Positions 1-19,943 are shown, counted from the first letter of the stretch. The stretch is DNA of 64,000 nt from Arabidopsis thaliana (GCF_000001735.4 NC_003075.7:18105001-18169000), one strand, 5' to 3'. Notes: generated from the sequence alone by a model not told the origin. Made by a program: numbers and translations.

Positions 1-6029
<6,029 letters not shown>

Positions 6030-6425
6030 AGCTTCAGATTTCAAATCCAAAGGCCCAGCAAAATCGCCGAGGAGCAAAACCCTAAAACCTCAGTGCGAGC
6101 CTTGACGAACACGAAAATCCCTAAAATCACCGTCGTCGGGTGAGGTTGGTAAGAAAGACGATTAACCGAACGAACATATATATACGAAGGCATTCATGGG
6201 CCTTTTAGAAAAACAATAGATACGATTATGGGCCTAATTTATGGATTCAGTCACGGCTCATTTAGTATTTAAGAGTAAGAGATGTGTGGAAGGGGTGATT
6301 TGGTAATTTACATTCAAGTCAACCAAAACCAGACTTTTTAATCTCTCTCGATCAGAAGTTACCTTTTTCACTTTTGCCGAGAAAATCAGAGACAGAAGAA
6401 GAAGAAAAGCGAAAAAAAGCAAAAC
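6030..6425. promoter_or_regulatory. Bidirectional promoter between PRP8 and the ER-receptor-like gene
   Basis: These 396 bp separate two divergently transcribed start codons. Two TGGGCC site II elements are visible at 6197-6202 and 6229-6234, a motif common in Arabidopsis housekeeping promoters. No clear TATA box lies at a canonical distance on either side. That the two motifs serve both genes is inferred from position only. Confidence 0.6.
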
Positions 6426-7977
6426 ATGAAGGCGACGACGAAGACTCCGATCCACGTGGTGTGGTCATGGGTTAGGAGACAACCTCCGAAGGTGAAGGCT
6501 TTTCTCGCCGTGGTCACTGGCATGGCGGCTTTGGTTCTTCTCAGATTCATTGTTCACGATCACGACAATCTCTTCGTTGCCGCTGAGGCTGTTCATTCCA
6601 TCGGGATCTGTGTGCTCATCTACAAACTCATGAAGGAGAAGACCTGTGCCGGTACTATTCTATGTGTCTTGTCTTTATCACATCCATTTTTAGGGTTTTT
6701 CAACTCAGTCCTGCCTTATCAGCTTCTGATCGTATGTATTCCTCTGTTCTTAGCAAAATTACTTTTCAACGTCACAACTTTTTTGTTTTTCCTCATAATC
6801 GCGTCCAAATTTTCGAGCTTTGATCAGGATTTCATTGGTTTACCACTATTATCTGCTCCCGGAAGCAGCCTTTAGCCGTAATTCGTAGAATCATCATCTT
6901 TATAATCAAGGATTCAATTGGCAATTTAGGGTTTAAGATGCATTCTATGGTTCTTTTTTTAAATCGAAAGTGTTTACCTTCGATGTGTTTATATAACTTT
7001 GTGAATGATTTTGCAGGATTGTCACTGAAATCTCAGGAGCTTACGGCGATATTTTTAGCTGTTAGGCTGTATTGTAGCATTGTAATGGAATATGATATAC
7101 ATACCATTCTTGACTTGGCTACTTTGGGAACAACTCTCTGGGTTATATTTATGATTCGTTTCAAGTTAAGAGCTAGTTACATGGAGGACAAAGACAACTT
7201 TCCTCTCTATTATGTGGTAAGTCAATCTGGTTTTGATCCTCGAGTTGTTTGTTATCATTTACAGTGACAATGATCTGATTTCAATTTTTGCAGCTTGCGC
7301 CCTGTGTTGCATTAGCTGTGTTCATCCATCCATCGACCTCTCATAACATAATAAACAGAATTTCATGGGCTTTATGTGTATACCTTGAAGCTGTTTCAGT
7401 ACTACCTCAGCTACGAGTGATGCAGAACACAAAGGTCACTACTTTATTTCACAATGTCAAGTAGAGAACTACATTTGTTTTACTCTCTAATCCGCGTCTA
7501 TTTGGTTTTCAGATTGTTGAACCGTTCACGGCTCATTATGTTTTTGCACTTGGAGTAGCAAGGTTCCTCAGCTGTGCCCACTGGGTTTTACAGGTTAGTT
7601 TTGATCTTCAAGAGTGGATAGAGGTTATACCAATAGTGGTGATTCCTATACTCGATTGGATTAGTACCTTAAAAGTCGATTTTGAATAGCTGAATACATT
7701 GTCTAATGTGCTGAAAATAGGTTGTGGACACGCGGGGACGGTTGCTTGTAGCATTGGGTTATGGATTGTGGCCATCAATGGTTCTGATCTCAGAAATTGT
7801 TCAAACTTTCATCTTGGCAGATTTCTGTTACTACTACGTCAAAAGGTACGCATTAGTCCTTCACTTCAACAGTTTAGCTATTTAGCTCTTTGTATATATC
7901 TCAAAAGTTTCAACATTTTTCTTTACAGCGTTTTCGGAGGCCAGCTTGTTCTCCGGCTACCGTCTGGAGTAGTATAA
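6426..7977 (+). CDS. ER lumen protein retaining receptor (ERD2/KDEL receptor) family protein
   Basis: A 273-residue multi-pass membrane protein related to the receptors that return HDEL/KDEL proteins from Golgi to ER. Exons are 6426-6651, 7017-7216, 7294-7434, 7513-7593, 7721-7845 and 7929-7977, all with GT-AG borders and in frame (822 nt). Family hallmarks include LKSQELTAIFLAVRLYCS, YLEAVSVLPQLRVMQ, EPFTAHYVFALGVARFLSC and DFCYYYVKS. Canonical ERD2 is about 215 residues; this protein has an N-terminal extension of roughly 55 residues (MKATTKTPIHVVWSWVRRQPP, then a hydrophobic segment). That extension marks the plant ERD2-like subfamily, so true HDEL-receptor activity is uncertain. The gene is divergent from PRP8 and convergent with MTN1. 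Confidence 0.93.
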
Positions 7978-8354
7978 GTTCAAAAGATAGAAATACCCCA
8001 ACGATGTCCTGCGATGAGCTTGACGGAAATTCTAATTGGGAAAGATAGCTCAATTTTTCTTTACCTCTGATTTCATCGTTTATGTGTCTTGAGGTTTCAC
8101 CAAGTGTCTCGGTTACGAATTAATTTTACAGTGTTGTATATTTTGCCTATCAAGGGATTTAACGTCTTTCAGGTCGATAAGTTATCTTTGAAATTGTTTC
8201 TTTACCAAAATTTAAGCAACACTAGGGAGAGAACGTCTTATAACTTGAAATTTATTAACGAGAAATATGATCACTGGAAATCAGTGAAACTGCAACAAGC
8301 ACGTTGAACGCATTTTAAAAAATCACTCTCCATAAAAAAGGAAGAGAACAGAAG
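7978..8354. other. Convergent 3' intergenic region
   Basis: This is 377 bp of AT-rich sequence between the facing stop codons of the ER-receptor-like gene and MTN1. It should hold both 3' UTRs. I see no open reading frame with an ATG start of coding character, no repeat and no RNA gene. Confidence 0.6.
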
Positions 8355-9996
8355 TTAAAGGTCCGAAAGGTTTCTCCCATTGATGAAGTTGATCACTTTA
8401 GTAGCAGTTCCCTCTAATGCAGCGGTCACAACTGTCAAGTTCTGCAAGAACTCTTCTGCTGTAGGTTTATCTCCGTCCACTAGATCGGTCACGGCTTTGA
8501 GGAACACGACTGGTATTTTCAGAAGATCAGCCACATACGCCACGGCAGCACCCTGAAGAATCCAGAGCCAAAAGAGTTTCAAAACAACAGTTTCATTGAT
8601 TTTCTGGTTAGATTCAGTAATAAGAATTGTTAACATTACACTACCTCCATGTCCTTTAGCGTAGCATCATTGGCAATGATCAATGTTTCATCTTGCGTGG
8701 ACATATCCAACGAGTCACCAGTAGATAACCTGCCAATCTGAACCACCCCAATTTTGTCAAAATTGAAATAGTTAAAAGAGTAAGTAGCATCTTGAGTCTA
8801 TTAAATACCTTCAAATTGAGTTCCTTGAGGAGATTGGGTGTCGAGAATGCCTGACGGAGACCAACTCCATACAGATCAAACATCTAGAGAGATAAACAAA
8901 CATTGCTCAGGAACTTGCAAGATGAACTGGCAAAAAGGGAATCATCACTAAAGATGGAAAAAAGAAAGAAAGGAAGATGAACCTACCGGAATTGGTATTC
9001 TTCTATCATGAAACACAACATCAGATACAAGGAATACATCGCCTATGTTGGCTCCTTTGACCTGCAAATGTTCAGCCAATCAGCACTTTCATTACATGAA
9101 AATAAACCAACTTTCACAACATAAAAATAGAGATATGGAGAGAGAGAGAGATCTTTTATGATGCAACTCAAATCTCAGAGTTGAGTAAACGAGCAGTAAC
9201 AAAATCAAACCCAAACCACAAGTAAAGAAAGAAGAGAGGACGTGGTTCTTAGCAAGGATGCTGGAAGTCAAGACAGAGCACACGAGAAGTAAAAGAACTG
9301 TACCTTGAAGCCACCGCAGGTTCCGGCATTGATTATGATGTCAGGTTTTAATGCTTGGATGGAAGCAAAAGTTATGAGAGAAGCTGGAACAGTTCCAACA
9401 CTATCGATCCCTGGAGAGAAATCTCAGTTAGTAGCATAAAAAAAGTGCATTCATTTTCCCTCATACCAAACAATGCAGCGACTTGAGAAACCAAAGCTAC
9501 TATACTAAAATGCTGAGAGATTCACAGGCTAATTATCATATCTTTGAGAGCATTGAGTGCAAAGCTTACCTAAAGCTGCATCTCTTCCGGGGCAAACTAC
9601 ATTGATTCGAAGATCTTTATGCACGCCGTGATACAGAACCCAGGGCAATCCTTTACCAAGCCTGCAAAAAAGTAAACTTTGAAGTGAGAGATTCATGGAG
9701 ATCAAATCCAAACAAGCAAAATCGAAAAAAGGAGAGCTCTTAACGGCGAATCAGTAGTTTCAGAGAGTCCGAACTTGTTGACCAAAGGAAGAGCCTCCGC
9801 TTGCATAGCTGCAGCTCCGTCAGAAACACACAAAAAGTAAGTAAGAAGACGAAGAAGAAATCGATCGAATCGGAAACTTCATAAATCATAAAGTACCGAT
9901 GACGAAGACGACTGAGGAGATCGGTCGAAGAATCTCCGATTGAGCATCGACCTCAGGTTCTTCGATGTCACTTAATCCATCTCCATGAGGAGCCAT
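8355..9996 (-). CDS. MTN1: 5'-methylthioadenosine nucleosidase
   Basis: The enzyme hydrolyses 5'-methylthioadenosine to adenine and methylthioribose in the Yang (methionine salvage) cycle that supports ethylene and polyamine synthesis. Exons are 9897-9996, 9745-9808, 9570-9661, 9304-9410, 8987-9061, 8809-8883, 8645-8737 and 8355-8552 (804 nt, 267 residues). The catalytic residues expected for the family are visible: Glu38 in AMQAEALP, Glu202 in LKDMEGAA (last residue before the final intron) and Asp225 in LKAVTDLVDGD. NAGTCGGF is the nucleosidase glycine-rich motif. Sequence and length match At4g38800. The plant enzyme is known to prefer MTA; its paralogue also takes S-adenosylhomocysteine. 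The ATG at 9996 opens MAPHGDGLSDIEEPE. The protein has no transit peptide and is presumably cytosolic. Confidence 0.97.
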
Positions 9997-10606
9997 AACC
10001 TTATCCCTCTCTTCCGATTCTCGGCGATGCGTTTGATTCCCAGGAAAAATCCGAGAATCGGAAAGAAACGGCTGGAAACTCCGGCGAATGAGAGATACAG
10101 TTTATTCGTTTTTGGACCTTTTGGTCCTCTTTTGTGTTTCCACTTACCAATAATAATATAATAAAAACAAATTATTTTTTTGTGCTAATGACCGTAATTA
10201 ATTAAATTTAGCTAAGTTTTTGTACTAATCTGGTCTCCTTGTAGTTTTAGCCAAGCTCTTGTAATCAAATTTTCAAATTCTTCAATTAACTTCAGAATAT
10301 TTATTTCACACTTTTAAAGATAACTCAAATGTTTCATCATAGCCATTCAAGCATCATAAACGTAAACAAATTTTAACGAAATTAAAAAACAGAGTAAACA
10401 TTGCATCCCATGGTCATTAGAAAAAAAAAAAAAAAGGCATGAGTAGAATCACCACACCAACAAGAGGAAACCCCAAACTTTCAATTTTATACATCTGAAA
10501 GTAAAGACGGTTTTCCTCATTAATCTAAAACTTTTGGGGGTAAACACTCAAAAGTCAAAACCATATAACATTTGTTGCTGCTAGTGCTGCTTATTCCCTT
10601 CTATGA
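9997..10606. other. Intergenic: MTN1 5' region and EF-hand gene 3' region
   Basis: This 610-bp AT-rich stretch holds the MTN1 leader and promoter (TC-rich near 10000-10130) and the 3' UTR of the EF-hand gene. A 15-A run occurs at about 10417-10433 without matching flanking direct repeats. No coding sequence is supported. Confidence 0.55.
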
Positions 10607-13600
10607 TTAGTTTGAAGGCTCCTCTGTATCAGTCGAAGTTGACGGCAGAAAGGTAGCCGAGGTGAGCGGCTCGTGAACCACCGAGTTAGAGGAAACCGAT
10701 ATGGGACTACCCTCGAGCTGCAACATTATACTCCCCAATATCTCTGCCATTGTTTTCTTAAACTCTTCTTCCTTCACCACATTTCCATCATCTCCATTCA
10801 CCATCTTCAACGCTTCCATTATCATATTATCCATCTTATAAACAAAAACAAACTTAACTAATCAATGCCGTTCAAAAAATAAAAATAAAAATTCACTAAT
10901 AATTTTTGATTAAAACACTAATTCTGGTTTCATTTGTTTAACAAATAATTGTAACATGTAAATTCAAAGGCAAAATAAACAATTTAAAAGACAAAATAAT
11001 TTAGACGGGGCATTATTTACCTGGGACACAGCGCCTATTGGTGGTAAAGTGGCCGATGGTGCAACAGTGTCAAGCACAGCTCGTAGATATCCTTTAGACA
11101 CCTTACCCTGACGGTCTTTTGGAATCGTCTCCATGGCAACGTTTAGTGCCTGCGACCAAACCGTTCCGGATCATCATCACTCGTTACCATCATTTAAAAA
11201 GTTTTCCTTTAGCATAAAAGCTAGATAACATATATATGTATGGTAGTTTACCTTATCGAATTCGAATTTATTGGACAAGAGCCTCCTGATACCGCTCCCA
11301 TCAAAGGTGTTTTCGCTGTGAGCAACGATCACGGGCTGTTCATTGAGACGCTGAGCCACACTCTCCACGACTCTCTTGAATGCTTCCAAGAATCTCTCCT
11401 GAGACGCGCTTTTCTCTCTTTTATCTTCTTCATCAAGACAAGAGTCAACAATTGGTTCTACGATGTTGCTCATCACCTGTTACAAGGACTTTGCTTTTTA
11501 GGCAAAACTCAGTTGTCTCTAGCAACATATATAACATCAAATACGAACTTGGATACATATTACGTATCATATGTACTCCCACCATGTAAGTATCGTTCTG
11601 ATATTTTGTACAACAAAAAAAAAACACCCGAAAAGTATTTTTACGGTTTTGGTAAAAATACAAAAACAAACGGTTCTTAATATTATATGCTTTATTTTAT
11701 CAATCATATAAATTTAGATTTGAAGTTAAATTAGGAAAATCCATAGCTTAACAGAAATATATAAAAATAAAATAAATAGGTACCCATGGGTCGTTGGAAG
11801 GAGGCATTCCATGATCAACAGAAAGAGACTGGAGAGCTTTGACGATACAATCACGGAGCGATGCGTCCTTGCTACTGGAGAGCTCTGAGAAAACAGAAAT
11901 GCTCTCGATTTCATATCCAGGGCCGTGGACAAACTCCGAGAGATCCTCACCGTCCATCCTGAGGATGACGATAGGATCACGTTTCAGACCAGCAGCCATA
12001 CCCAACAAAATGTCCGACAACACTTCTTTGAACTCTGTCTTGCTCACTTTCTCTTGACTCCCATGAGTGAATTCGTTTAGGACCTGTATATAGTTTATTA
12101 TAACGTTACAAACGATGAAAAATAAATGTACGGATAAGACAGCTAGAGGGTTATTGGTTTAATCTCGTTGTCTCTTCTTTAAATACACCAAAAGCTAAAC
12201 CTAACGATAAGTAATTGGATACTGATTTGTATCCACTAAGAGAGAGATTCGTATTCAGATTTACTACTTCTTCTTGGATATCTTTGCAGCTAATAACTAC
12301 AAATCTACAATCAATGTCCTCTTGATCTAATTAATTAATCCACGTGATTCATGCGAAACACGACGTAATTTGGGGTTTCCATGTCGATAAAAAAATATTA
12401 CTATTGTACTTGTAACTTGTTTTTGGTCCACTAAATAGTTTTTGTGATACTCATACTCGTACGTTTTTTTGTTGGATATTCGTAAAATAGGAAACGGCGT
12501 TTGATTTCGTCACAGATTATGTCATAAATAAGAGGATTGAAAAATGTGATATGGGATATTGTTTTTAAAAAATGTCAAGAAAGTCTTGAACGAAAATGAA
12601 ACCTTACGCAGACCGAATGCTTAAAAAGATAAAAGCTTTAATTGATAAAATATTAATTATTTGAAAAAGAAACCTTTTTTCCGTCAAGAAAGGACAAGCA
12701 TTATACTGGAAATTGTTGAGTTCACCTAAATTGTATGAGTTTAGCCAAACTAAATAAATAGAGAAAAATAGTCATACATAAGTAAATAACGAATAAATAA
12801 ACAAAATACTATAACAGTCTTTATACAGTAACTAGTAAAATAATAACTAGGTGATGATTTATAAAGCGATGTTTCAACACTGAAACGACAGGAGAAGAGC
12901 GACACGAGGGGCTAGTTTGAGATATGATAGAGGATAAGGTCACCGACCAAAGCTATTATCATTTCTTTAAAACAACTAACTGATTCTATTATTTTTTGAC
13001 CTAGTTTACTGTAAAGAAAAACACATTTTAATATTAGAAAAAAAAAAATATATAGGATGAATCCACCAGACCACCACGTAAGTATCAAGAAGATAACTTA
13101 AACAACTATGGTAAAATGGTTGAGGTTTTCTATATATAATTTTATATGATTTACGACTTAGTATGACCTTTCGAAGATCCTAAAAATCTATGCACAAAAT
13201 GGCGAGAGTTAAACAACCTGTGTCCCTCGGTATGAGAGGTTCGACTCCATCTCACAGACTAGTGACAAAGTTAAAGAATTTGCAAAGGGCATATATAGAC
13301 CCCAAGAAGAATTGTTAACAGTTAAATGAATACTGAAATCAAATAAAAATAAAGATGTAACACAAAAATTAGATGCGAACATTTCTAGTTAGTAGTTAGT
13401 ACGCCGGCCAATTTGAAAACATTTCTTACTAGCATTAAAATATACGGTAATCGGAAAAAATCAAAGATCACATGATAACCAACAATTGAAAGATCAATAA
13501 TACAGGAAAAGTGATTAAGAAATTAAAATGCTAACATATGTATATGCAAATTAGTCGGACTGGACCATAGATCACGAATATAAAAGGTATTAAGAAAGAA

Positions 13601-13860
13601 GAAAAGGAAATTACCTCGGAGTAGATGTGATCGGAATCAGGAGAAGTTCCTTGAGCAGGCAAACCAAGAGCAGCGCCGATATCAGCAACGGCGGGTTGTA
13701 ACTCAGTCACGGAGAGCTTACCATCTTCATCTTGGTCTAACTGTTGAAACTTTTGTTCCACAAACTTGTCGAACACTTTCTCGTTTTCCACCAGCTCAAC
13801 TATGTCCGAGCCATCAAGTACTTGTTGCTGTTGCTGGTGGTTGTTGCTTTTCAAGTCCAT
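10607..13860 (-). CDS. Calcium-binding EF-hand family protein
   Basis: A 375-residue protein from five exons, all cut on codon boundaries: 13615-13860, 11784-12083, 11252-11476, 11021-11149 and 10607-10834 (1128 nt). One canonical 12-residue EF loop is visible at residues 42-53, DQDEDGKLSVTE, with Asp at loop positions 1, 3 and 5 and Glu at 12. The remainder is helical, with repeated blocks that look like degenerate EF modules (EVLSDILLGMAAGLKRDP; FKKTMAEILGSIMLQLEG) but lack good loop ligands. The first intron is unusually long for this region (1531 bp). Order and length match At4g38810. The likely role is Ca2+ sensing or buffering; no partner can be read from sequence. Confidence 0.92.
13192..13262 (+). 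other. tRNA-like sequence inside EF-hand gene intron 1
   Basis: GGTTCGACTCC at 13238-13248 is a perfect pol III B-box / T-loop match. Upstream, TGGCGAGAGTT (about 13200-13210) resembles an A-box, 38 bp before it, and CTC-GGTAT-GAG just before the B-box could fold as a long variable arm. The T-stem pairs poorly (about 3 of 5) and I could not build an acceptor stem. It is therefore a degraded tRNA, a tRNA-derived SINE fragment or chance. Confidence 0.2.
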
Positions 13861-14160
13861 TTATGGAATCTTTGCTTCTTCTTTCTTTATCTTTACCTTT
13901 CTTGAGTCGCGAGAGCCTTGTGAGATATCTCGTGATGGAAGCACGAGAAAAGGAAGAACAGAAACTTGACACACCCAAAAGAAGAAGGAAAACTCCTTTT
14001 TTTCTTTAAATCCAAGTGTGTGTGTGTATGAGTATTTTGTTCTGATTTGGTTCGGACTTGCCTGTTCTTTATATGTGTATAGAAGTCAGGAAAATATTAG
14101 TTGTTAATTAAAAATGATTAAAACAGAATTTATAAATTTCTTGCTATTTATGACTAAATT

Positions 14161-14215
14161 TATATATATTGAGTTTCCGACAAAAAAAAATATATATATA
14201 TATATATATTGAGTT
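14161..14215 (+). mobile_element. Minimal retroposon stub with target-site duplication
   Basis: TATATATATTGAGTT occurs at 14161-14175 and again at 14201-14215. Between the copies lies TCCGAC followed by nine A and a (TA)n run. The CCGAC-A(n) insert equals the 3' end of the larger retroposon at 46808-47521, so this looks like an extremely 5'-truncated insertion. The TA-rich target blurs the exact right border. Confidence 0.55.
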
Positions 14216-14779
14216 CATTTTATATTTGTGGACTCGCCACCACCAAACGTATATTAACCATATATCCTTAGCTAGACTATAACTTCGAAAGCATCTTGTG
14301 TTTTTTTCCCCACCTAAGATTACCTAAACTAATCTGTCATAAAAGTCTAATTTAATATTCATGAACTTCTTTATCCAAAAAAAATCATTGAATTTCCGTT
14401 CGCGTTTTTGTCATTTTTTGTAACATGATTACATGACCGTATCTTTTCTTTTACATAAACTTTTCACACAATCTGGATTACTTACTCATGGGGCGTGTTA
14501 GGTTCGCTATTTAACTTCAGTAACCGACAAGAAAATCATAAAGAACACGATGTTTAGTCATAATGACTGTGTCTTTTTAGCCAATGGTCGGTTCCTTTTT
14601 AATATCTTTTTCCGACTAATGTTTGGCTGTATCATTTTTTTGAACTTATATTCCGACTACTTGTAATTAATAATATTAGTTGACATGTAATTAAATACAC
14701 GATCATGACGTATTATAAATAGAGACCGACGAACTAAGCAAACTCCAGAAAACATAAATGGAACATCGAACAATCTTGA

Positions 14780-14911
14780 CCACTTAAGCTACTATGTGGA
14801 TGTGGTCCGTATGACACGGGCAATAACACTTGTGTGCATACATGCCAGTCCACGGATAAAAATATAAAATCAGTAACCGAGTCGTGTGAATTAATTATAT
14901 TTTCCACATAA
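14780..14911 (+). pseudogene. Possible cysteine-rich peptide relic (43-residue open frame)
   Basis: The frame opens just after a stop and reads PLKLLCGCGPYDTG, then five more cysteine-spaced residues in NNTCVHTCQ and TESCE before a TAA. The cysteine spacing is C-x-C-x10-C-x3-C-x13-C. A TATAAATA box lies at 14714-14721 on the same strand, but the first ATG downstream (14758) opens a different 9-codon frame. It resembles the mature part of a small secreted cysteine-rich peptide without its signal exon, or is chance. I assign no family. Confidence 0.2.
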
Positions 14912-15271
14912 CTGACGGAGCTAAAGATTTCTGACAAGAGCAATTTACCCTCTTGATTTGTGATGACGTGTCAATCGTTGATGAAAAATCGTGGGGACAC
15001 TTGTTGCTAATTAATCCTTCTGTGTTCGTCCTTCATTGGTCGGCGCCTCTGAGCTGGCGTCAAACACTTCAACCAAAGTCAAAGCCGGCCGGCTCTAGTG
15101 CGGCTATCTATGGATTAAGCAGATTTTCTAAATCACGGCAATTAAATTATTAGATTTTTTTTTTAATTGACGTGATTTTTTAATTATTAATAAAACGGAG
15201 AGAATAATTCCAAAATTAAGATTTGACATTATTTTGGATTTCACAAAAGAAAAAGAAGAAAAACCAAAAAC

Positions 15272-15297
15272 ATATATATATATATATATATATATAT
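15272..15297. repeat. (TA)n microsatellite
   Basis: Thirteen uninterrupted AT dinucleotides in intergenic DNA. This is simple-sequence repeat, likely length-polymorphic. Confidence 0.9.
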
Positions 15298-15353
15298 TTT
15301 GAATAATAGATAGGTTAAATTTCGAATTACTTTCTATGTTCTTTTGTAGATGT

Positions 15354-15402
15354 AGATATAAACCTAATGCCGACAAAAAAATGAAGAAGATATAAACCTA
15401 AT
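15354..15402 (+). mobile_element. Minimal retroposon stub with target-site duplication
   Basis: AGATATAAACCTAAT at 15354-15368 is repeated exactly at 15388-15402. The 19-nt insert starts GCCGAC and continues with seven A, then TGAAGA. It is the same CCGAC-A(n) tail seen at 14176, 42823 and at the end of the 46808-47521 element. Confidence 0.6.
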
Positions 15403-16413
15403 AATTAGAAGTGGAGGGGTTGTTACCATACACATTCTTCAACGTAGGATAGATTCATAATAATTTTAACAAGAAAACAAAATGTAAAAGGACAGAATCC
15501 CTAACATTTCCCTTTTCTGGTACAAGCTACAAAAGGCGACTATGCCATCTTTACAAAACAAGAGGAAATGAGATATGAGAGACCAGATTCTACAACTTTG
15601 TTCCACTCCAAGTAGCTTTCACTAGATTGTAATACCTTTTCGTTTTATATTTTTGCTAAAACCCCTTTTGTTTTGTTAAATACCTACCGAAATACATACT
15701 TTCGATCCAACTTTTCTTATACGGGACTGGAAATGGTTTACGCGGGCCGGGATCCATACAAAAAATGTTATAAGTTTATATTGTATCACTGAGAATTGGG
15801 CTTCGTTCTGATAAATTTTGAATTAAGGCCCAATCACACAAGTAGAAACGCGCTATCGGCGATAAGCTGTCGATCTCGCAATTTTCCCCATTCGCTTATT
15901 TCTTCTTCGAACTACAGAGGGGATCCTTGAACGCCATGCAGTTTTTCTGCGAAAGAGAGAAACATCGTGTTATTTAGTTGGTTGCAACTAGTAACGGGAT
16001 CGCTAATCCCATAAAGCGCCACACAGTTAAGGTGCAGAGAGAAGAACGACGTGTTGTTTTAAGCGTGAAAAAACGGCGGGCCCTCTGTCTTTTCTATTTC
16101 TCTCTTCTCAACACTTGCAGGACAGTGCCCTCACGGATAATATGGAGGGTTAGTCAGATGGATAATGGATTATCAATTATGTGTAGCCACTTGGCTACTT
16201 GACTCAGTGACTTAGACTTTTCAGGTGCTGTGTAGGTATATAACATAAAGGTCCCACGTACATCATCTACATACCATTCCAAAGAGATGTATATGTGCCA
16301 TCGACAATTTCATGTGAAGTGCGCTCGAAGTTGTTGTTAGTCTTCTAGTGTCATGAATTCTTTTCAGATATAATCCATATTCAATTATCAGTTTATAACA
16401 TGCAAGACAGAGC

Positions 16414-16500
16414 CATGTGAATTCTTCTTATGCATGTCCCACTCTTGTATAAGAAGCCCACGGTTTCTATCACATGAACGAAATTGGTTGTATATATATA
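16414..16500 (+). promoter_or_regulatory. SAUR13 proximal promoter motifs
   Basis: CATGTG at 16414-16419 and CACATG at 16471-16476 lie just upstream of a TATATATATA box (16491-16500), 112 bp before the SAUR13 ATG. CACATG/CATGTG E-box-type motifs are known bHLH (PIF) and BZR targets enriched at growth-hormone genes. Function here is inferred. Confidence 0.5.
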
Positions 16501-16611
16501 TTGCATTGTTTTCATATCGTGAGCATAACAACTTCTTCATCTAATCTGATAAGCTAAAGGAGACTTCTAAGCTGAATCTTTTTCCAGGATCCATCAGAGC
16601 AGAACAAAAAA

Positions 16612-16881
16612 ATGGGAGTGTTCCGAGGTCTTATGGGCGCAAAGAAGATCTTTCAAGGTCGATCAATGGCAGCTTCGACACCAAAAGGGTTTCTTGCAGT
16701 GTACGTTGGAGAAAGCCAGATGAAAAGATACATAGTGCCAGTCTCATATTTGAACCAGCCTTCATTTCAAGCTTTGTTGAGTAAATCTGAACAAGAGTTT
16801 GGGTTTGATCATCCAATGGGCGGCTTGACCATCCCTTGCCCTGTAGATACATTTATCACCGTCACTTCTCAGCTTCATTAG
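16612..16881 (+). CDS. SAUR13: SAUR-like auxin-responsive protein
   Basis: Intronless, 89 residues, ATG confirmed. The family core is complete: [54 protein letters not shown] proteins of this clade inhibit PP2C.D phosphatases and so keep plasma-membrane H+-ATPases phosphorylated, driving acid growth; that is family knowledge. It shares the short N-terminal [12 protein letters not shown]-type leader with SAUR15 ([13 protein letters not shown]), suggesting recent local duplication. Order matches At4g38825. Confidence 0.95.
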   Translation: MGVFRGLMGAKKIFQGRSMAASTPKGFLAVYVGESQMKRYIVPVSYLNQPSFQALLSKSEQEFGFDHPMGGLTIPCPVDTFITVTSQLH

Positions 16882-17338
16882 ATCCAATTCACAAGGATCA
16901 CATATATGTAACAATTTTTGAGGTCATTAATTAGATGTAGAAGATATTTAGAACCCAGCTGTGTAATTACTTACATAGAAGATAACATTTATCGTCTGAT
17001 ATTTGCCCCATCTTTTCTCCTTCAACATTATATACTATAATTTAGGGGAACTCTGACAACATGCTGATTAACAAGTAGTTTTTATTTGCTGACAAGAAAC
17101 AGAACAAGTTGTGCATTACAACATAAAACTATACTCGCCATCCGCTCCATGACATTGACACGAGCGTCTAAAATCGATAAACAAACTCATAATTCTATGA
17201 ATTATTGTCGAATTTTCAAAACAGCCTAGCTTACAATAAACAAACGTTTCAAAGATGAACAGAGTCAAAGGTCAACGCCTAATGGCGTGTTAAATCCCGT
17301 TCTAACAATTTAGACAATGATCAACAGAAATAACTCAG
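16882..17338. other. Intergenic: SAUR13 3' region and CRK26 promoter
   Basis: This is 457 bp between two plus-strand genes. It is AT-rich with no ORF, no repeat with duplicated flanks and no clear TATA box close to the CRK26 start. Confidence 0.5.

Positions 17339-19943
<2,605 letters not shown>

Larger units (their letters stand above)
13861..16611. other. Long AT-rich intergenic region between EF-hand gene and SAUR13
   Basis: Across 2751 bp I see no confident gene. Contents are: EF-hand gene leader/promoter to about 14100; two retroposon stubs (14161-14215, 15354-15402); (TA)n runs at about 14190-14210 and 15272-15297; a TATA box plus short Cys-rich reading frame at 14714-14911; and a promoter-like stretch at 15780-16000 with TTGGGC and GGCCCA site II motifs but no substantial ORF behind it. 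The last 250 bp are the SAUR13 promoter. Longer frames here begin with TTG, not ATG. Confidence 0.6.

Noticed and set aside
10417-10433. A15 run downstream of MTN1
   Set aside because: Flanks are not duplicated, so there is no evidence it is a retroposon tail.
14953-15153. 66-codon open frame in the EF-hand/SAUR13 gap
   Set aside because: Non-ATG start, no recognisable motif, no splice or promoter support.
15978-16202. 74-codon open frame near SAUR13
   Set aside because: It begins with TTG rather than ATG, has no coding character and lies in a leader-like stretch; not called as a gene.
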